In this document: piece after piece, positions 9,178-17,291 of the stretch
Numbering within the stretch: position 1 is the stretch's first letter
Layout: each line of letters begins with the position of its first letter
Origin: Cumulibacter sp047975195
Lineage (GTDB): Bacteria; Actinomycetota; Actinomycetes; Mycobacteriales; Antricoccaceae
Direction: 5' to 3'
DNA: 64,000 nt
Assembly: GCA_047975195.1 (NCBI GenBank)
Contig: JBKEDB010000028.1
Location: forward strand, 1-64,000
Made by a program: the position numbers and the translations under genes
Notes under the pieces: generated by a model
What the model was told of the DNA's origin: nothing
Databases searched by the model: none
Seen by the model: only the letters and a program-made list of their open reading frames with translations

Positions 9178-9379
9178 CCTTTCTCCGCTCTCGCGGCGTA
9201 CCTACGCGCTCGCGGCGCGTCTCTGCTTTCGATGCCGATCCCTGCGATCGATGCCTTTCTCCGCGCTCGGGGCGTGTCTCGGCTCTCGCGGCGCATCTAC
9301 CCACTCGCCGACTATCCCTGTCTCGGCGGGAGACACCCACGCTCGAGGCGGACGCCGGCCTCGAGAGCGGGCAGTGGAG

Positions 9380-10402
9380 TTAGTCGGTTTCCATGGGACA
9401 GGCTGGGTCCGTGGACCACTCGAGTAGCGAGTTGTCATACACAGCCCAGTGGTCATTTCCGATGAGCGCGAGCGCGAAGGCGTCCACGGTCGCGGCGATC
9501 CCGCCGCCACAGTAGGTGATGACCGGCGTATCGGTGTCGACGCCTTGCTCGGCGAACCTGGCGCGGATCGTCTCCACCGGAGCAAAGGCGCGGCCGCCAT
9601 CGGTCAAGATCGACGCCGCGGGCACACTGACGCTGCCCGGGATCCGGCCCGGCCGCCCGTAGTGAGCGCCGCCCGTCCCGGCGTACTGCTCGGCCGACAG
9701 GGCGTTCACGATCACGGCCCCATCTGCGTCGGCGACATCCGCCTTGCCCGCGTACCGAGACCGATCCGGCGACGCCGAGTACGTCGACGTTGGTTGCTGC
9801 GGGACGTCAACCGCTGCTGCCGAAGTCCGATCGCCGAGTGCGGCAGTCCCCGTAGCAATCGCGCCGAGCGCGGAAGTGAGGTCGGCGCCCGCCGACGCGT
9901 CGGAGCCGCTTGCTGACGCGTCCGACTCTGAACCACCAGCTTGCTGACTGTCGCCGGGCGTTGATTCTCCTGGCCCCGACGTCTGAACGCGGTAGCCCGC
10001 ATCGGTCCACGCCTGCAGACCGCCATTGAGGATCGACACCCGCTCGTGCCCCATCGCCCGCAGTACGTACCAGGCTCGAGTGGCGACCATCAGTTGCCCA
10101 GTCGTGTACAACACGATGTGGTCGCCGTCTTGAATCGTGAGCGATCCGAGTAACTGTTCGATCTGCCCGCTGCCGGGCAGGGTGTACGGAAACTCGCCGT
10201 CCGGATCAGACAGGTCCTCGACCATGTCCACGTGATCGGCACCGGGAATGTGACCACGATCGAAGTCGGGCCGACCCGAGGTGATCTTCGACGGTCCGAC
10301 CGGCTGCGGGACCATGTGCGTCGTGCAGTCCAACACCTTGACTGAGTCGAGGTGCTCGTGCAGCCAGTCGGCCGATACCAGTAGTGGGAATGATTCCGTC
10401 AT
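9380..10402 (-). CDS. two-domain rhodanese-type sulfurtransferase
   Basis: A protein of about 340 aa with two rhodanese domains, as in thiosulfate or 3-mercaptopyruvate sulfurtransferases. The first domain (to about residue 145) has the conserved RGHIPGADHVD, but LYTTGQ replaces the cysteine loop, so it is structural. The second has RIPGSVSVP and the active-site loop VITYCGGGIAA, where Cys would carry the persulfide. The CGGGIAA loop is closer to rhodanese-like than to classic CRKG. The domains are separated by about 65 residues rich in Ser, Ala, Gly and Asp, an unusually long low-complexity linker. Start: ATG 10402 (MTESFPLL). Alternatives 8–10 codons upstream (GTG 10426, ATG 10432) sit next to a TAGATT box and could be a leaderless start. 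Confidence 0.85.
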   Translation of the reverse strand: MTESFPLLVSADWLHEHLDSVKVLDCTTHMVPQPVGPSKITSGRPDFDRGHIPGADHVDMVEDLSDPDGEFPYTLPGSGQIEQLLGSLTIQDGDHIVLYTTGQLMVATRAWYVLRAMGHERVSILNGGLQAWTDAGYRVQTSGPGESTPGDSQQAGGSESDASASGSDASAGADLTSALGAIATGTAALGDRTSAAAVDVPQQPTSTYSASPDRSRYAGKADVADADGAVIVNALSAEQYAGTGGAHYGRPGRIPGSVSVPAASILTDGGRAFAPVETIRARFAEQGVDTDTPVITYCGGGIAATVDAFALALIGNDHWAVYDNSLLEWSTDPACPMETD

Positions 10403-10473
10403 CTCGTAACCGCCATTCGTCGCCACGCGCATAATCTAGATGGTCATCTGAGCCGATGATATGAGGAATCGAG

Positions 10474-11175
10474 ATGACCCTGACCGACGCGACGAATGGG
10501 CTGGCACTGTCAGACGGTGACAGAAACCCGACACCTACCGCCGACCGGGTCATTGGCGTAGTCGGCCTGATCGGCGTGATAACGGCAGCGGTGCTGTGCG
10601 CATGGCTGGATCTCGCCGTCGGTGAAGGGATCCATGGCAGCACCATCTCCGGTTACGTCTTCACCCATCCCATCACGTTCACCACGGCCGTGATCGCGCT
10701 CATCATCGGCTCGATCGCAGTGCTGGTGGGGATGTTGCGTCGCGGCATGACGAGCGTCCGGCATGCCGGTACCTGGCTGATGATGCTGTGGATCATCGGA
10801 ATGACCATGGTGGCGGTGTTCCCGAAGCACAACTGGTCCGTTGGCCCGTCGCTCAGTGGCCACCTGCACCGAGCGGGCAGCCTTATCGCGTTCTTCGCGC
10901 TGCCATTGGCCGTGACACTGCTGGTACGAGGGGCGCGCCGTCGTGGTTTGGGCTGGGCCGCGCACGCCGCGCGCGGCTTCGCCGTCGCGGCGTACGCCTA
11001 TCTGGGCTACCTCGGCATGCAGATCACGCTCGCCGAGCGGGACGGCGTGCGCTGGTATCGCGCCGTTCCACTCGGGTTGAGCGAGCGGGTATTGCTGGTT
11101 CTGGAGGTGCTGGCGTTGGCGATGCTCTCGTTCGGTCTGTCGCGGCGGCGCCTGGTTGTGCCGCCGGAGGGCTAG
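10474..11175 (+). CDS. DUF998-family integral membrane protein
   Basis: A 233-aa protein with six to seven hydrophobic segments from about residue 25. The middle MVAVFPKHNW...GHLHRAGSLIAFFALP pattern is what I know from the DUF998 family: a PKxN-type loop, then a conserved HxxG helix. The function of the family is not established. The start ATG has GAGGA 7 nt upstream. It is divergent from the sulfurtransferase (about 70 bp between starts), and its stop overlaps the stop of the convergent NAD(P)-binding gene by 4 bp. Confidence 0.75.
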   Translation: MTLTDATNGLALSDGDRNPTPTADRVIGVVGLIGVITAAVLCAWLDLAVGEGIHGSTISGYVFTHPITFTTAVIALIIGSIAVLVGMLRRGMTSVRHAGTWLMMLWIIGMTMVAVFPKHNWSVGPSLSGHLHRAGSLIAFFALPLAVTLLVRGARRRGLGWAAHAARGFAVAAYAYLGYLGMQITLAERDGVRWYRAVPLGLSERVLLVLEVLALAMLSFGLSRRRLVVPPEG

Positions 11176-11834
11176 ACGAGCGCGTCGGCGATCGGCGTGG
11201 TGCCGCCATTGCAGCGTAGCGTCACACTGTTCAGATCGCCTCGGTCAACGACTTCTGCGATCAACCGGGCGACCGTCGCGCGCGGGATCTGACCGGCAGC
11301 CACAGAGCCGCTGGCATCGGCGCCGGTGGAGGGATCCAGTTCGATACCGCCCTCGGACTCGAGGGTGAGCCTGGACGGAGCCAGGATCACCCAATCGGCG
11401 ACGCTGGCGCGGATCGCTTCGTCGACGACCGACTTCGCTTCGGCGTACGCGTAGAAGCCGTTCTCTGCCGGCACCCCATGCGTACGGCTTGAGCCGAAGT
11501 AGGAGACCATGATGAACCGCGCTCCGGAGCGGACGACGGCGTCCAACATGCGCAGCGCCGCATCTTGATCGACGGCCTTGGTACGCGCGGGATCTCCACC
11601 ACCGGCACCTGCGGACCACACGACCACGTCGTAGCCGGCGACCAGGTCGTCGACTTGTGGCTGATCGAGTGTTTCGATGTCGGCGACCATCGCCGTAGCG
11701 CCAGTGGATTCGACATCCCCCGCATGATCGCGATTGCGAACCACAGCCGTCGTATCGTGCCCGCCGGCGACGAGCATCGGCTCCGCGAGTAGCGCGATTT
11801 TTCCGTGACCACCAATAACCAGTACTTTCGCCAT
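11172..11834 (-). CDS. NAD(P)-binding Rossmann-fold protein (NmrA/SDR-atypical)
   Basis: A 220-aa protein starting MAKVLVIGGHGKIALLAEPML, an atypical GxxGxxx nucleotide-binding loop. Later come VVWSAGAGGGDP and a segment FIMVSYFGSS...FYAYAEAKSVVDEAIRAS, where Y-x3-K corresponds to the SDR active-site spacing. Such proteins are usually NAD(P)H-dependent epimerase-like or redox-sensor proteins (YwnB/YtfG type); the substrate is unknown. The start is ATG 11834, 6 nt after a TAGGTT box on the minus strand, so it is probably leaderless. Confidence 0.8.
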   Translation of the reverse strand: MAKVLVIGGHGKIALLAEPMLVAGGHDTTAVVRNRDHAGDVESTGATAMVADIETLDQPQVDDLVAGYDVVVWSAGAGGGDPARTKAVDQDAALRMLDAVVRSGARFIMVSYFGSSRTHGVPAENGFYAYAEAKSVVDEAIRASVADWVILAPSRLTLESEGGIELDPSTGADASGSVAAGQIPRATVARLIAEVVDRGDLNSVTLRCNGGTTPIADALV

Positions 11835-11840
11835 AGCCCG

Positions 11841-11846
11841 AACCTA
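11841..11846 (-). promoter_or_regulatory. -10 box TAGGTT for a leaderless gene
   Basis: Read on the minus strand, TAGGTT is followed by 6 nt and the ATG at 11834. There is no Shine-Dalgarno sequence. Confidence 0.55.
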
Positions 11847-11904
11847 CCCGCGTCCGCGACCCGTCGCCGGGGCGCCTGCAGGGTCGCGCGGCTGCCCTCG
11901 ACGC

Positions 11905-12762
11905 TTAACTGAAGGTGACCGTCAGTGGTGCGTGATCGCTCCACCGTTCGGCGTACGTCGGTGCCCGTCCGACGAGCGCTGAGGCGGCGCGTTCGGCTAG
12001 TCGCCGGGTCGCGAGCTGATAATCGATCCGCCACCCCGAGTCGTTATCGAACGCCTTGCCGCGCCAGGACCACCAGGTGTACGGGCCTGGCCCGTTTCCG
12101 CCGAACTTGCGACCGAGGTCGATCCAGTCGCCGTCGTGGGTAATCGGTGATGGCTCGGCCGCGTCGCGATCCCAACCGTGCCCGAGCCACTCGTCGAAGT
12201 AGGCCCGCTCTTGCGGGAGGAACCCGGACTTCTTGACGTTCCCTTTCCAGTTCTTGATGTCCACGTCACGGTGCGCAACGTTCAGGTCGCCAGTGATCAG
12301 CGCTTCGCCCTCGTCGGCGGCAGAGCGGGTTGCGAGTTCGGCGAAACGCTGCTTCATTGCGTCCATGAATCGCATCTTCTCGATCTGTTTCTCGGTTTCG
12401 GCCTCGCCGGTGTGCACGTACGCGGAGACCACGGTGAGCACACCATGCTGCGGTGACGGTAGGTCAACCTCGATCCAGCGTCCGTCGTTGGTGAAGTCGT
12501 CGAGCCCGACCCGTACAGCGTCTGGTTCAACGCGAGATAACACGGCTACGCCGGCTCGTCCGGCGGTGCTCGCGACGGCGTGCGCCCGGTGCCACCCTTC
12601 GAATGCGGTGCCGGCTAGAGCGACGTCCAGATGCGCATCCGATCCGCGGACCTCCTGCATCGTGATGACGTCCGGAGCAGCGGCAGTCAGCCACTCGATA
12701 CCGCCGCGGCGTACGGCGGCGCGGATGCCGTTTACGTTGACTGTGGTGATGGTGCAGGCCAA
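11905..12762 (-). CDS. exodeoxyribonuclease III / AP endonuclease (XthA family)
   Basis: A 285-aa EEP-superfamily nuclease. Motifs in order: TVNVNGIRAA (metal-binding Asn), ITMQEVRG (catalytic Glu), VSAYVHTGE, ITGDLNVAHRDVDIKN (Asp/Asn pair), WWSWRGKAFDNDSGWRIDY, and the C-terminal SDHAPLTV (catalytic Asp-His). The full set is intact and the length is typical. It acts in base-excision repair at abasic sites and 3' blocked ends. The start is TTG 12762, with GGAG 7 nt upstream and no ATG in this frame nearby. Confidence 0.93.
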   Translation of the reverse strand: MACTITTVNVNGIRAAVRRGGIEWLTAAAPDVITMQEVRGSDAHLDVALAGTAFEGWHRAHAVASTAGRAGVAVLSRVEPDAVRVGLDDFTNDGRWIEVDLPSPQHGVLTVVSAYVHTGEAETEKQIEKMRFMDAMKQRFAELATRSAADEGEALITGDLNVAHRDVDIKNWKGNVKKSGFLPQERAYFDEWLGHGWDRDAAEPSPITHDGDWIDLGRKFGGNGPGPYTWWSWRGKAFDNDSGWRIDYQLATRRLAERAASALVGRAPTYAERWSDHAPLTVTFS

Positions 12763-12852
12763 GACAGATCTCCTCCGCCTGGCGAGTGCGCGTGGACCAG
12801 GCGCAGGTCATGGTAGTTGCGCCGCGCGCGGCGAGAACGGACCGGGCAGTCG

Positions 12853-13731
12853 TCAGTGTGGCTGCGCAGCGATCTGGATCAACCGATCACGTACCCGATC
12901 ACTGGCGGCGGCGTCCGGTGGCACCAGCGCACGCAGCGGACGGCGCAGGTCGATATTCCGCAACGGCACGTGCACCAGGCGACCATCGGCTATCTCGGCC
13001 CCGACCGCCAACCGAGACAGCACCGCATGACCGGCGCCGGACATGACGGCGAGTTTCACTTCGGAGTTGCTGTCGCGTTCGATGGCCTGCGGGCCGAGGC
13101 GTCCGATCGCGCGTTCGAGGGTGTCGCGGGTGCCCGAGCCGACTTCGCGGGTGACCAATGGCAGGGTCGGCAGATCCTCGGCGCTGAGGGTCGTTGACGG
13201 CGTACCGGCGGGCCCAACGAGAACCAGCTCGTCCTCGCCGACGTTGATCGAGTGCAGATCATCGGGCGTGCGGGGAGTCTCGATGAAGCCGAGGTCTGCT
13301 TCGCGGCGGCGCAGTCTCGCGACGACTTCCGCTGAGTTGCCGACGTGCAGCCGGATCTTCACCGCCGGCTGGTCCGCGCGGAGCACCGATAGCCACCGTG
13401 GCACCAGGAACTCGGCCACGGTTTGACTCGCCGCCAGGCGTAGGCGCGAGCGGCCGCGCTGCCGCAGCGCTTCCACGCCGCGGGTTAGATCACCCATCGC
13501 CCTCAGCACCTCAGTCGCCCACTCGGCAACCACCCGGCCGTCATCGGTGAGCCGGCTACCGGCAGGTGTACGCCGCAGCAAAGTGACGCCTAGGTGTCGC
13601 TCGAGACTCGCGATGCGGGTGCTCGCGGTGGGCTGGCTGATCTTTTCGGCGCGGGCTGCCGCGCCGATCGAACCGAGGTCGACCACCGACATGAACAACC
13701 GTAGCGCGTCAAGATCGGGCTGCCGGATCAT
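12853..13731 (-). CDS. LysR-family transcriptional regulator
   Basis: A 292-aa regulator. The N-terminal winged HTH is FMSVVDLGSIGAAARAEKISQPTASTRIASLERHLGV with the usual LLRRTP wing. From about residue 90 there is a periplasmic-binding-like effector domain, beginning RLRLAASQTVAEFLVPRWL. It is divergent from the YeiH-type gene. The same LysR/YeiH arrangement exists in enterobacteria (yeiE/yeiH), so it probably controls that exporter and itself. The start ATG lies 6 nt after TAGGAT on the minus strand, so the mRNA is probably leaderless. Confidence 0.9.
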   Translation of the reverse strand: MIRQPDLDALRLFMSVVDLGSIGAAARAEKISQPTASTRIASLERHLGVTLLRRTPAGSRLTDDGRVVAEWATEVLRAMGDLTRGVEALRQRGRSRLRLAASQTVAEFLVPRWLSVLRADQPAVKIRLHVGNSAEVVARLRRREADLGFIETPRTPDDLHSINVGEDELVLVGPAGTPSTTLSAEDLPTLPLVTREVGSGTRDTLERAIGRLGPQAIERDSNSEVKLAVMSGAGHAVLSRLAVGAEIADGRLVHVPLRNIDLRRPLRALVPPDAAASDRVRDRLIQIAAQPH

Positions 13732-13737
13732 AGCCGA

Positions 13738-13743
13738 ATCCTA
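13738..13743 (-). promoter_or_regulatory. -10 box TAGGAT of the lysR gene
   Basis: On the minus strand TAGGAT, then 6 nt, then ATG 13731. The box overlaps the most upstream possible ATG of the divergent YeiH gene, which argues that that gene starts further in. Confidence 0.5.
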
Positions 13744-13802
13744 TGACCTGCATTCCGAGTTCGGTGGTACCGGCTCGCGAGGAAAGCAATCAGACTGGCT
13801 CC

Positions 13803-14825
13803 GTGACGATTACTGCGAGCCGAGGCCAACGCGCCCTGATGTGGACCAAGTCAGTGCTACCCGGACTGCTGATGGCGGCCGCCGGTGCCGGCATCGGATA
13901 CCTCGTGCACGCGTGGTTGCCCGGTGTGCAGCCGGGAACGATAGCGGTCGCTCTCGGTGCGTTGTGCGTGAACCTGCGGATGGTGCCGGACGCCGCAGGC
14001 AGCGGGCTGACATTCGCCAGTAAGAAGCTGTTGCGGGTGGCTGTCGTGCTGCTCGGATTCGCGCTGTCGCTGCGCCAAGTCGCCGAACTCGGTGGTCCGG
14101 GCCTGCTGGTCGTACTCATTACCGTCACGATCGCGTTCTTTGGGACGATAGCGCTCGCGCGCGTGCTGCGGGTGCGCCGCGCTACCGGATTGCTTGTCGC
14201 CACCGGGTTCTCGATCTGCGGAGCCTCGGCCATCGCGGCAATGGAGCCGCTCGCGAAAGGGAAGAAGGACGACACCGCCGTCTCGGTCGCGCTGGTCACC
14301 CTGTGCGGCTCGCTAGCTATCGTCGTCCTGCCGCTGCTGAGCCGCCCACTCGGACTCACCGATCCGCTTGCGATCGGTCAGTGGGTCGGTGCGTCGGTGC
14401 ACGACGTAGGGCAGGTCGTCGCGACTGGCAACGCCGTCCCCGGCAGTCTCGAATCGGCGGTCATCGTGAAGCTGACGCGGGTAATCCTGCTCGCGCCGAT
14501 GGTCTTCGGCGTCGGTCTCTACCTGAGCCGGCGGCGCCACGCCGATACGTCCCGAACCGGGAAACCCCCGCCGTTGGTCCCATTGTTCGTGGCCTGCTTT
14601 ATCGCCGCGATCCTGCTGAACTCCGTCTTCACGTTCCCGGAGACGCTGCTGGACATCGCCGGTACCGCGCAGGAGATCCTGCTTGCCGTCGCGCTGTTTG
14701 CGCTCGGCACCGGGATCAGTTGGCGGGTGATGCGCCGGGCCGGCGGGCGCCCGCTGTTGCTTGGTTTGCTGTCCTGGGCACTCGTGGCGGGTGTGGCGTA
14801 TTGCGGAGTCATGTTGATCACCTGA
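13803..14825 (+). CDS. YeiH/UPF0324-family membrane protein (putative sulfate exporter family)
   Basis: About 340 aa, with roughly ten hydrophobic helices. Signature stretches include GALCVNLRMVP, ATGFSICGASAIAAMEP (the family's CGxSAI motif), GASVHDVGQVVATG and LFALGTGISW. The family is annotated as putative sulfate exporters (PSE); one relative exports sulfate made during taurine breakdown, but the substrate here is unproven. The start is not settled. GTG 13803 has a GAGGAAAG tract rather far upstream, ATG 13743 overlaps the lysR promoter, and ATG 13839 lies just before the first helix. The neighbour lysR is the probable regulator. Confidence 0.88.
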   Translation: MTITASRGQRALMWTKSVLPGLLMAAAGAGIGYLVHAWLPGVQPGTIAVALGALCVNLRMVPDAAGSGLTFASKKLLRVAVVLLGFALSLRQVAELGGPGLLVVLITVTIAFFGTIALARVLRVRRATGLLVATGFSICGASAIAAMEPLAKGKKDDTAVSVALVTLCGSLAIVVLPLLSRPLGLTDPLAIGQWVGASVHDVGQVVATGNAVPGSLESAVIVKLTRVILLAPMVFGVGLYLSRRRHADTSRTGKPPPLVPLFVACFIAAILLNSVFTFPETLLDIAGTAQEILLAVALFALGTGISWRVMRRAGGRPLLLGLLSWALVAGVAYCGVMLIT

Positions 14826-14874
14826 GGGATCGATAGCCCCGATCAGCGGGTACTCCGCATCGCCCCGACAGTAC

Positions 14875-14925
14875 CGGCGGCCCGGTCGTGCCGGTGGCCC
14901 GGTTGTGCCGGTGGCGCGGTCGTGC
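14875..14925. repeat. 3 x 17-bp tandem repeat
   Basis: Units start at 14875, 14892 and 14909, each reading CGG(C/T)GGC(C/G)CGGT(C/T)GTGC. They differ at two or three positions. Confidence 0.85.
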
Positions 14926-15124
14926 CGATCGGTGGCAGTGCTACTCACCGGGCAGTGGTGGTGACTGGTCGTTCTGGAGATACTGGCGCTCTGGGTATTG
15001 GCTGAGTTCAGGGCCGGTTCTCGTTAAGATCGAACACATGCCTCGTGATCGCGTGCCGACCGACATTCGACGAGTCGACGCAGAACGAGTCGATACAGAA
15101 CGGAGCCGGCGCGACAGCGGATCC

Positions 15125-15201
15125 CCGCAAAAAACGCAGCGAAATCGAGCACGCATCGCCGTAGAGCCGATGGGGCGCCGATTTCGCTGCGTTTTTTGCG
15201 G
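15125..15201. repeat. perfect 23-bp inverted repeat with internal A6/T6 tracts
   Basis: The arms 15125–15147 and 15179–15201 are exact reverse complements, separated by 31 nt. Each arm contains CGCAGCGAAATCG next to A6 (left) or T6 (right). Seen from either strand, the inner 13 bp form a stem followed by six T, the look of a bidirectional intrinsic terminator. The outer 10 bp extend the pairing. The element ends 21 bp before the ATG of the MFS fusion, so it would sit in that gene's leader unless the promoter lies inside it. No transposase is present. Confidence 0.85.
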
Positions 15202-15222
15202 CATAACGCGGGAGCGGCGTAG

Positions 15223-17265
15223 ATGAAGTTCGCGCGCCGAGACGGCGGGACGCCGAAACCGCAGAAATCGGGCGACACGCTGTTGGGTATCAAGGCATTC
15301 CGACGGATGTGGGCTGCGATCGGCTTGTCGAGTTTCGGCGACTGGCTCGGCTTGCTCGCGATGATGGGCCTCGCGCAGCAACTCACCAAATCGGGCTCCG
15401 TCGAAGGGCAGGCCGCCGCGATCTCCGGCGTGTTGATCGTCCGGCTGCTGCCGGATCTGATTCTTGCCCCCATCGCGGGCAGCATCGCCGATAAGTTCGA
15501 CCGGCGTAAGACCGTGATTCTCGGCGAGATTCTCGCGGGTGCGCTGTACGTGATGATCGCGCTGACCTATGACATCAAGACGATGTACGTCGGTCAGTTC
15601 GCGATCGAGGCCATCGGGCTGATCACTATGGCCTCGAAGAACACGCTGTGGATGTCGTCGGTGCCGCGACAAAAGATCGCACCGGGACAGCAAGTGTTGA
15701 TGTTCAGTATCTACGGCTCATTTCCCTTGGCCGCGGGGTTCTACGCGATTCTCTCCTGGTTCCATTCGTTCTTCGTCGATGCGGCGTCATCTCCTGGACT
15801 CACCGAGGCCAAGTTCGTTGTCATCGCCGCGCTGTTCGTCGATGCGGCCACCTATTTCACGTCGGCGGCGATCATTTTCTGGTCGCGGCGGTTATTACCA
15901 GGGCACGCCGCCAGCGAACAGGACCGCAAGGACAGCATCATCAAGTTGATGGGCGAAGGCGTGAAGTTTGTCTTCTCCAATCCCACGGTGCGTGCGTTAT
16001 TCATCGGCGTTATCGGTGCGTTCGCGGCCGCTGGCATCACCGCCGGCGTGGCGCTGACCTACGTCAACTCGCTGGATGCCGGGTTCGCCGGTTACGGCAT
16101 TCTGCTGGGGGTCGCATTCACGGGACTGGCAGCGGGGATGGTGTCGGGGCCGCGGGTGCTACCGGCCGTTTCCCGCAAACGCATCTTCGGTGTCTCGATT
16201 GCGATCGCCGGTGGATTCTTGATGGGGATGGGCCTGGCGCCGACGTTCGTGCTGGGCGTCGTGTTCAGCTCCGGCGTCGGGTTCTTCGCCGGAATCGCCT
16301 GGATTCTCGGTTACACGATGATCGGGCAAGAGGTCGAGGAACATATCCGGGGCCGTACTTTCTCCTTCGTGGTGTCCTCAGGGCGGATCATGCTGATGAT
16401 CACGCTGGCTCTGGGCCCGTTGCTTGCCGGACTGTTCGGGGACCGGGTTGTCCAGATCGGCGACGTGGTTTACATCTTCAGCGGCTCGGCGCTCACTCTG
16501 CTCGCCGCCGGGGTGATGGCGATGCTCGTCGGCGCCTACGCCGGCCGCAACGTCACCAACCGGCCCTTGGGTGTGCGGTGGTTGATGAGCCGAATGAAAC
16601 CCCGTCGCGATGTGTTCGCCGAGAATCAACTGGGCATGTTCGTCGTCGTGGAGGGCGCTGACCGCGCGCGGGTCACCGAACAGGCGCGGCTGCTTGCCGC
16701 CCAACTGACTGATGACGGTTTCCCCGTAGTGCTCACCGGAGAGCCAACAGAATCCCCAGTGGGACGCCGCCTGGGAGCACTCATGGACCGCATTGCGGCT
16801 GCAGAACCGGGGGCGGACGACGTCCTACCGTCGACCGCCGTGTTCCTGGCCGCGGCCGATCGCTCCGAGCATGTGGAGAAGGTGGTCCGCCCGGCGCTCG
16901 CCGAGGGGCGGGTCGTCATCAGCGCGGGCTACATCGACACCACCGTTGCCTATTTCGGCGCGACGAGCGAGACCGACAACGAGGAGATCCTGCGACTGTC
17001 GAACTGGGGCACGCAGAGCCTGCGCCCTGACCTGACGGTCATCCTGGACGAGGACGTCGATCCCGCCACCGACATGGGCGTCGTCCGTGCCGCATTCCTG
17101 GAGCGCCGTGAAGCCGTCGTCCGCGGGTACGTCGTGGTGCGCTCCTCCGAGGGCGAGGACCTTGATCCGGACCTACTGCGGCAGGTGCGGGTGGCGCTGC
17201 ATGTACGTCGGGATCTGATCCGATCGGAGGGGGAGCACTCGGTCTCCGAGCAGCCGTCTGGATGA
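15223..17265 (+). CDS. MFS transporter fused to a degenerate thymidylate-kinase domain
   Basis: A 680-aa protein. Residues about 20–450 are a 12-helix major facilitator domain: FGDWLGLLAMMGLAQQL at the start and the A-motif-like GSIADKFDRRKTV after helix 2. Residues about 470–665 follow the thymidylate-kinase order but without its catalytic groups. The P-loop position reads MFVVVEGADRARVTEQ instead of EGGEGAGKSTQ, and the DRY position reads SAGYIDTTVAYFG instead of CDRYADSTFAYQG. The C-terminal half is therefore predicted not to bind or phosphorylate dTMP. MFS–dTMP-kinase fusions are annotated in Streptomyces. GGGAG lies 8 nt before the ATG. The stop overlaps a possible upstream tmk ATG (ATGA), so the genes are probably co-expressed. 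Transport substrate unknown. Confidence 0.85.
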   Translation: MKFARRDGGTPKPQKSGDTLLGIKAFRRMWAAIGLSSFGDWLGLLAMMGLAQQLTKSGSVEGQAAAISGVLIVRLLPDLILAPIAGSIADKFDRRKTVILGEILAGALYVMIALTYDIKTMYVGQFAIEAIGLITMASKNTLWMSSVPRQKIAPGQQVLMFSIYGSFPLAAGFYAILSWFHSFFVDAASSPGLTEAKFVVIAALFVDAATYFTSAAIIFWSRRLLPGHAASEQDRKDSIIKLMGEGVKFVFSNPTVRALFIGVIGAFAAAGITAGVALTYVNSLDAGFAGYGILLGVAFTGLAAGMVSGPRVLPAVSRKRIFGVSIAIAGGFLMGMGLAPTFVLGVVFSSGVGFFAGIAWILGYTMIGQEVEEHIRGRTFSFVVSSGRIMLMITLALGPLLAGLFGDRVVQIGDVVYIFSGSALTLLAAGVMAMLVGAYAGRNVTNRPLGVRWLMSRMKPRRDVFAENQLGMFVVVEGADRARVTEQARLLAAQLTDDGFPVVLTGEPTESPVGRRLGALMDRIAAAEPGADDVLPSTAVFLAAADRSEHVEKVVRPALAEGRVVISAGYIDTTVAYFGATSETDNEEILRLSNWGTQSLRPDLTVILDEDVDPATDMGVVRAAFLERREAVVRGYVVVRSSEGEDLDPDLLRQVRVALHVRRDLIRSEGEHSVSEQPSG

Positions 17266-17278
17266 CGGTGGCGGCGGG

Positions 17279-17284
17279 TAGGTT
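17279..17284 (+). promoter_or_regulatory. -10 box TAGGTT before tmk
   Basis: TAGGTT is followed by 7 nt and GTG 17292, suggesting an internal leaderless promoter for tmk–holB in addition to read-through from the MFS fusion. Confidence 0.5.
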
Positions 17285-17291
17285 AGACCGC

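Larger units (their letters stand above)
8783..9379. other. 597-bp gene-free, repeat-rich interval
   Basis: The interval lies between the topA stop and the sulfurtransferase stop, so it is convergent and needs no promoters. Frames open on both strands give only Arg/Gly/Ser-rich low-complexity peptides. It holds GGTCGGCCGACG-type repeats (about 8875–8910), three tandem 37–38-bp units, a 34-bp palindrome, and scattered copies of a TCGATGCCTTTCTCCGC-type word (about 9173 and 9250). I see no gene here. Confidence 0.6.
14826..15222. other. 397-bp non-coding interval with two repeat structures
   Basis: The interval lies between the YeiH stop and the MFS fusion. It contains a 3 x 17-bp tandem repeat (14875–14925) and a perfect 23-bp inverted repeat (15125–15201). 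Open frames through it are low-complexity Arg-rich sequence. I see no gene. The promoter of the MFS–tmk–holB operon should lie here. Confidence 0.6.

Noticed and set aside
8802..9600. Several open frames on both strands in the repeat region
   Set aside because: All are low-complexity Arg/Gly/Ser peptides created by GC-rich repeats; none has a start signal or family resemblance.
12233..13030. Long plus-strand frame covering the start of exonuclease III and the LysR 3' end
   Set aside because: It overlaps two well-supported minus-strand genes and has Ser/Arg-rich random composition.
15125..15201. Miniature transposable element
   Set aside because: The perfect terminal repeats are suggestive, but no flanking target duplication is visible, the element is only 77 bp and no transposase lies nearby.
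17262..17291. tmk starting at ATG 17262
   Set aside because: It is possible because of the ATGA overlap with the MFS fusion, but the extra ten residues are not family-like and a -10 box sits 7 nt before GTG 17292; kept only as an alternative.
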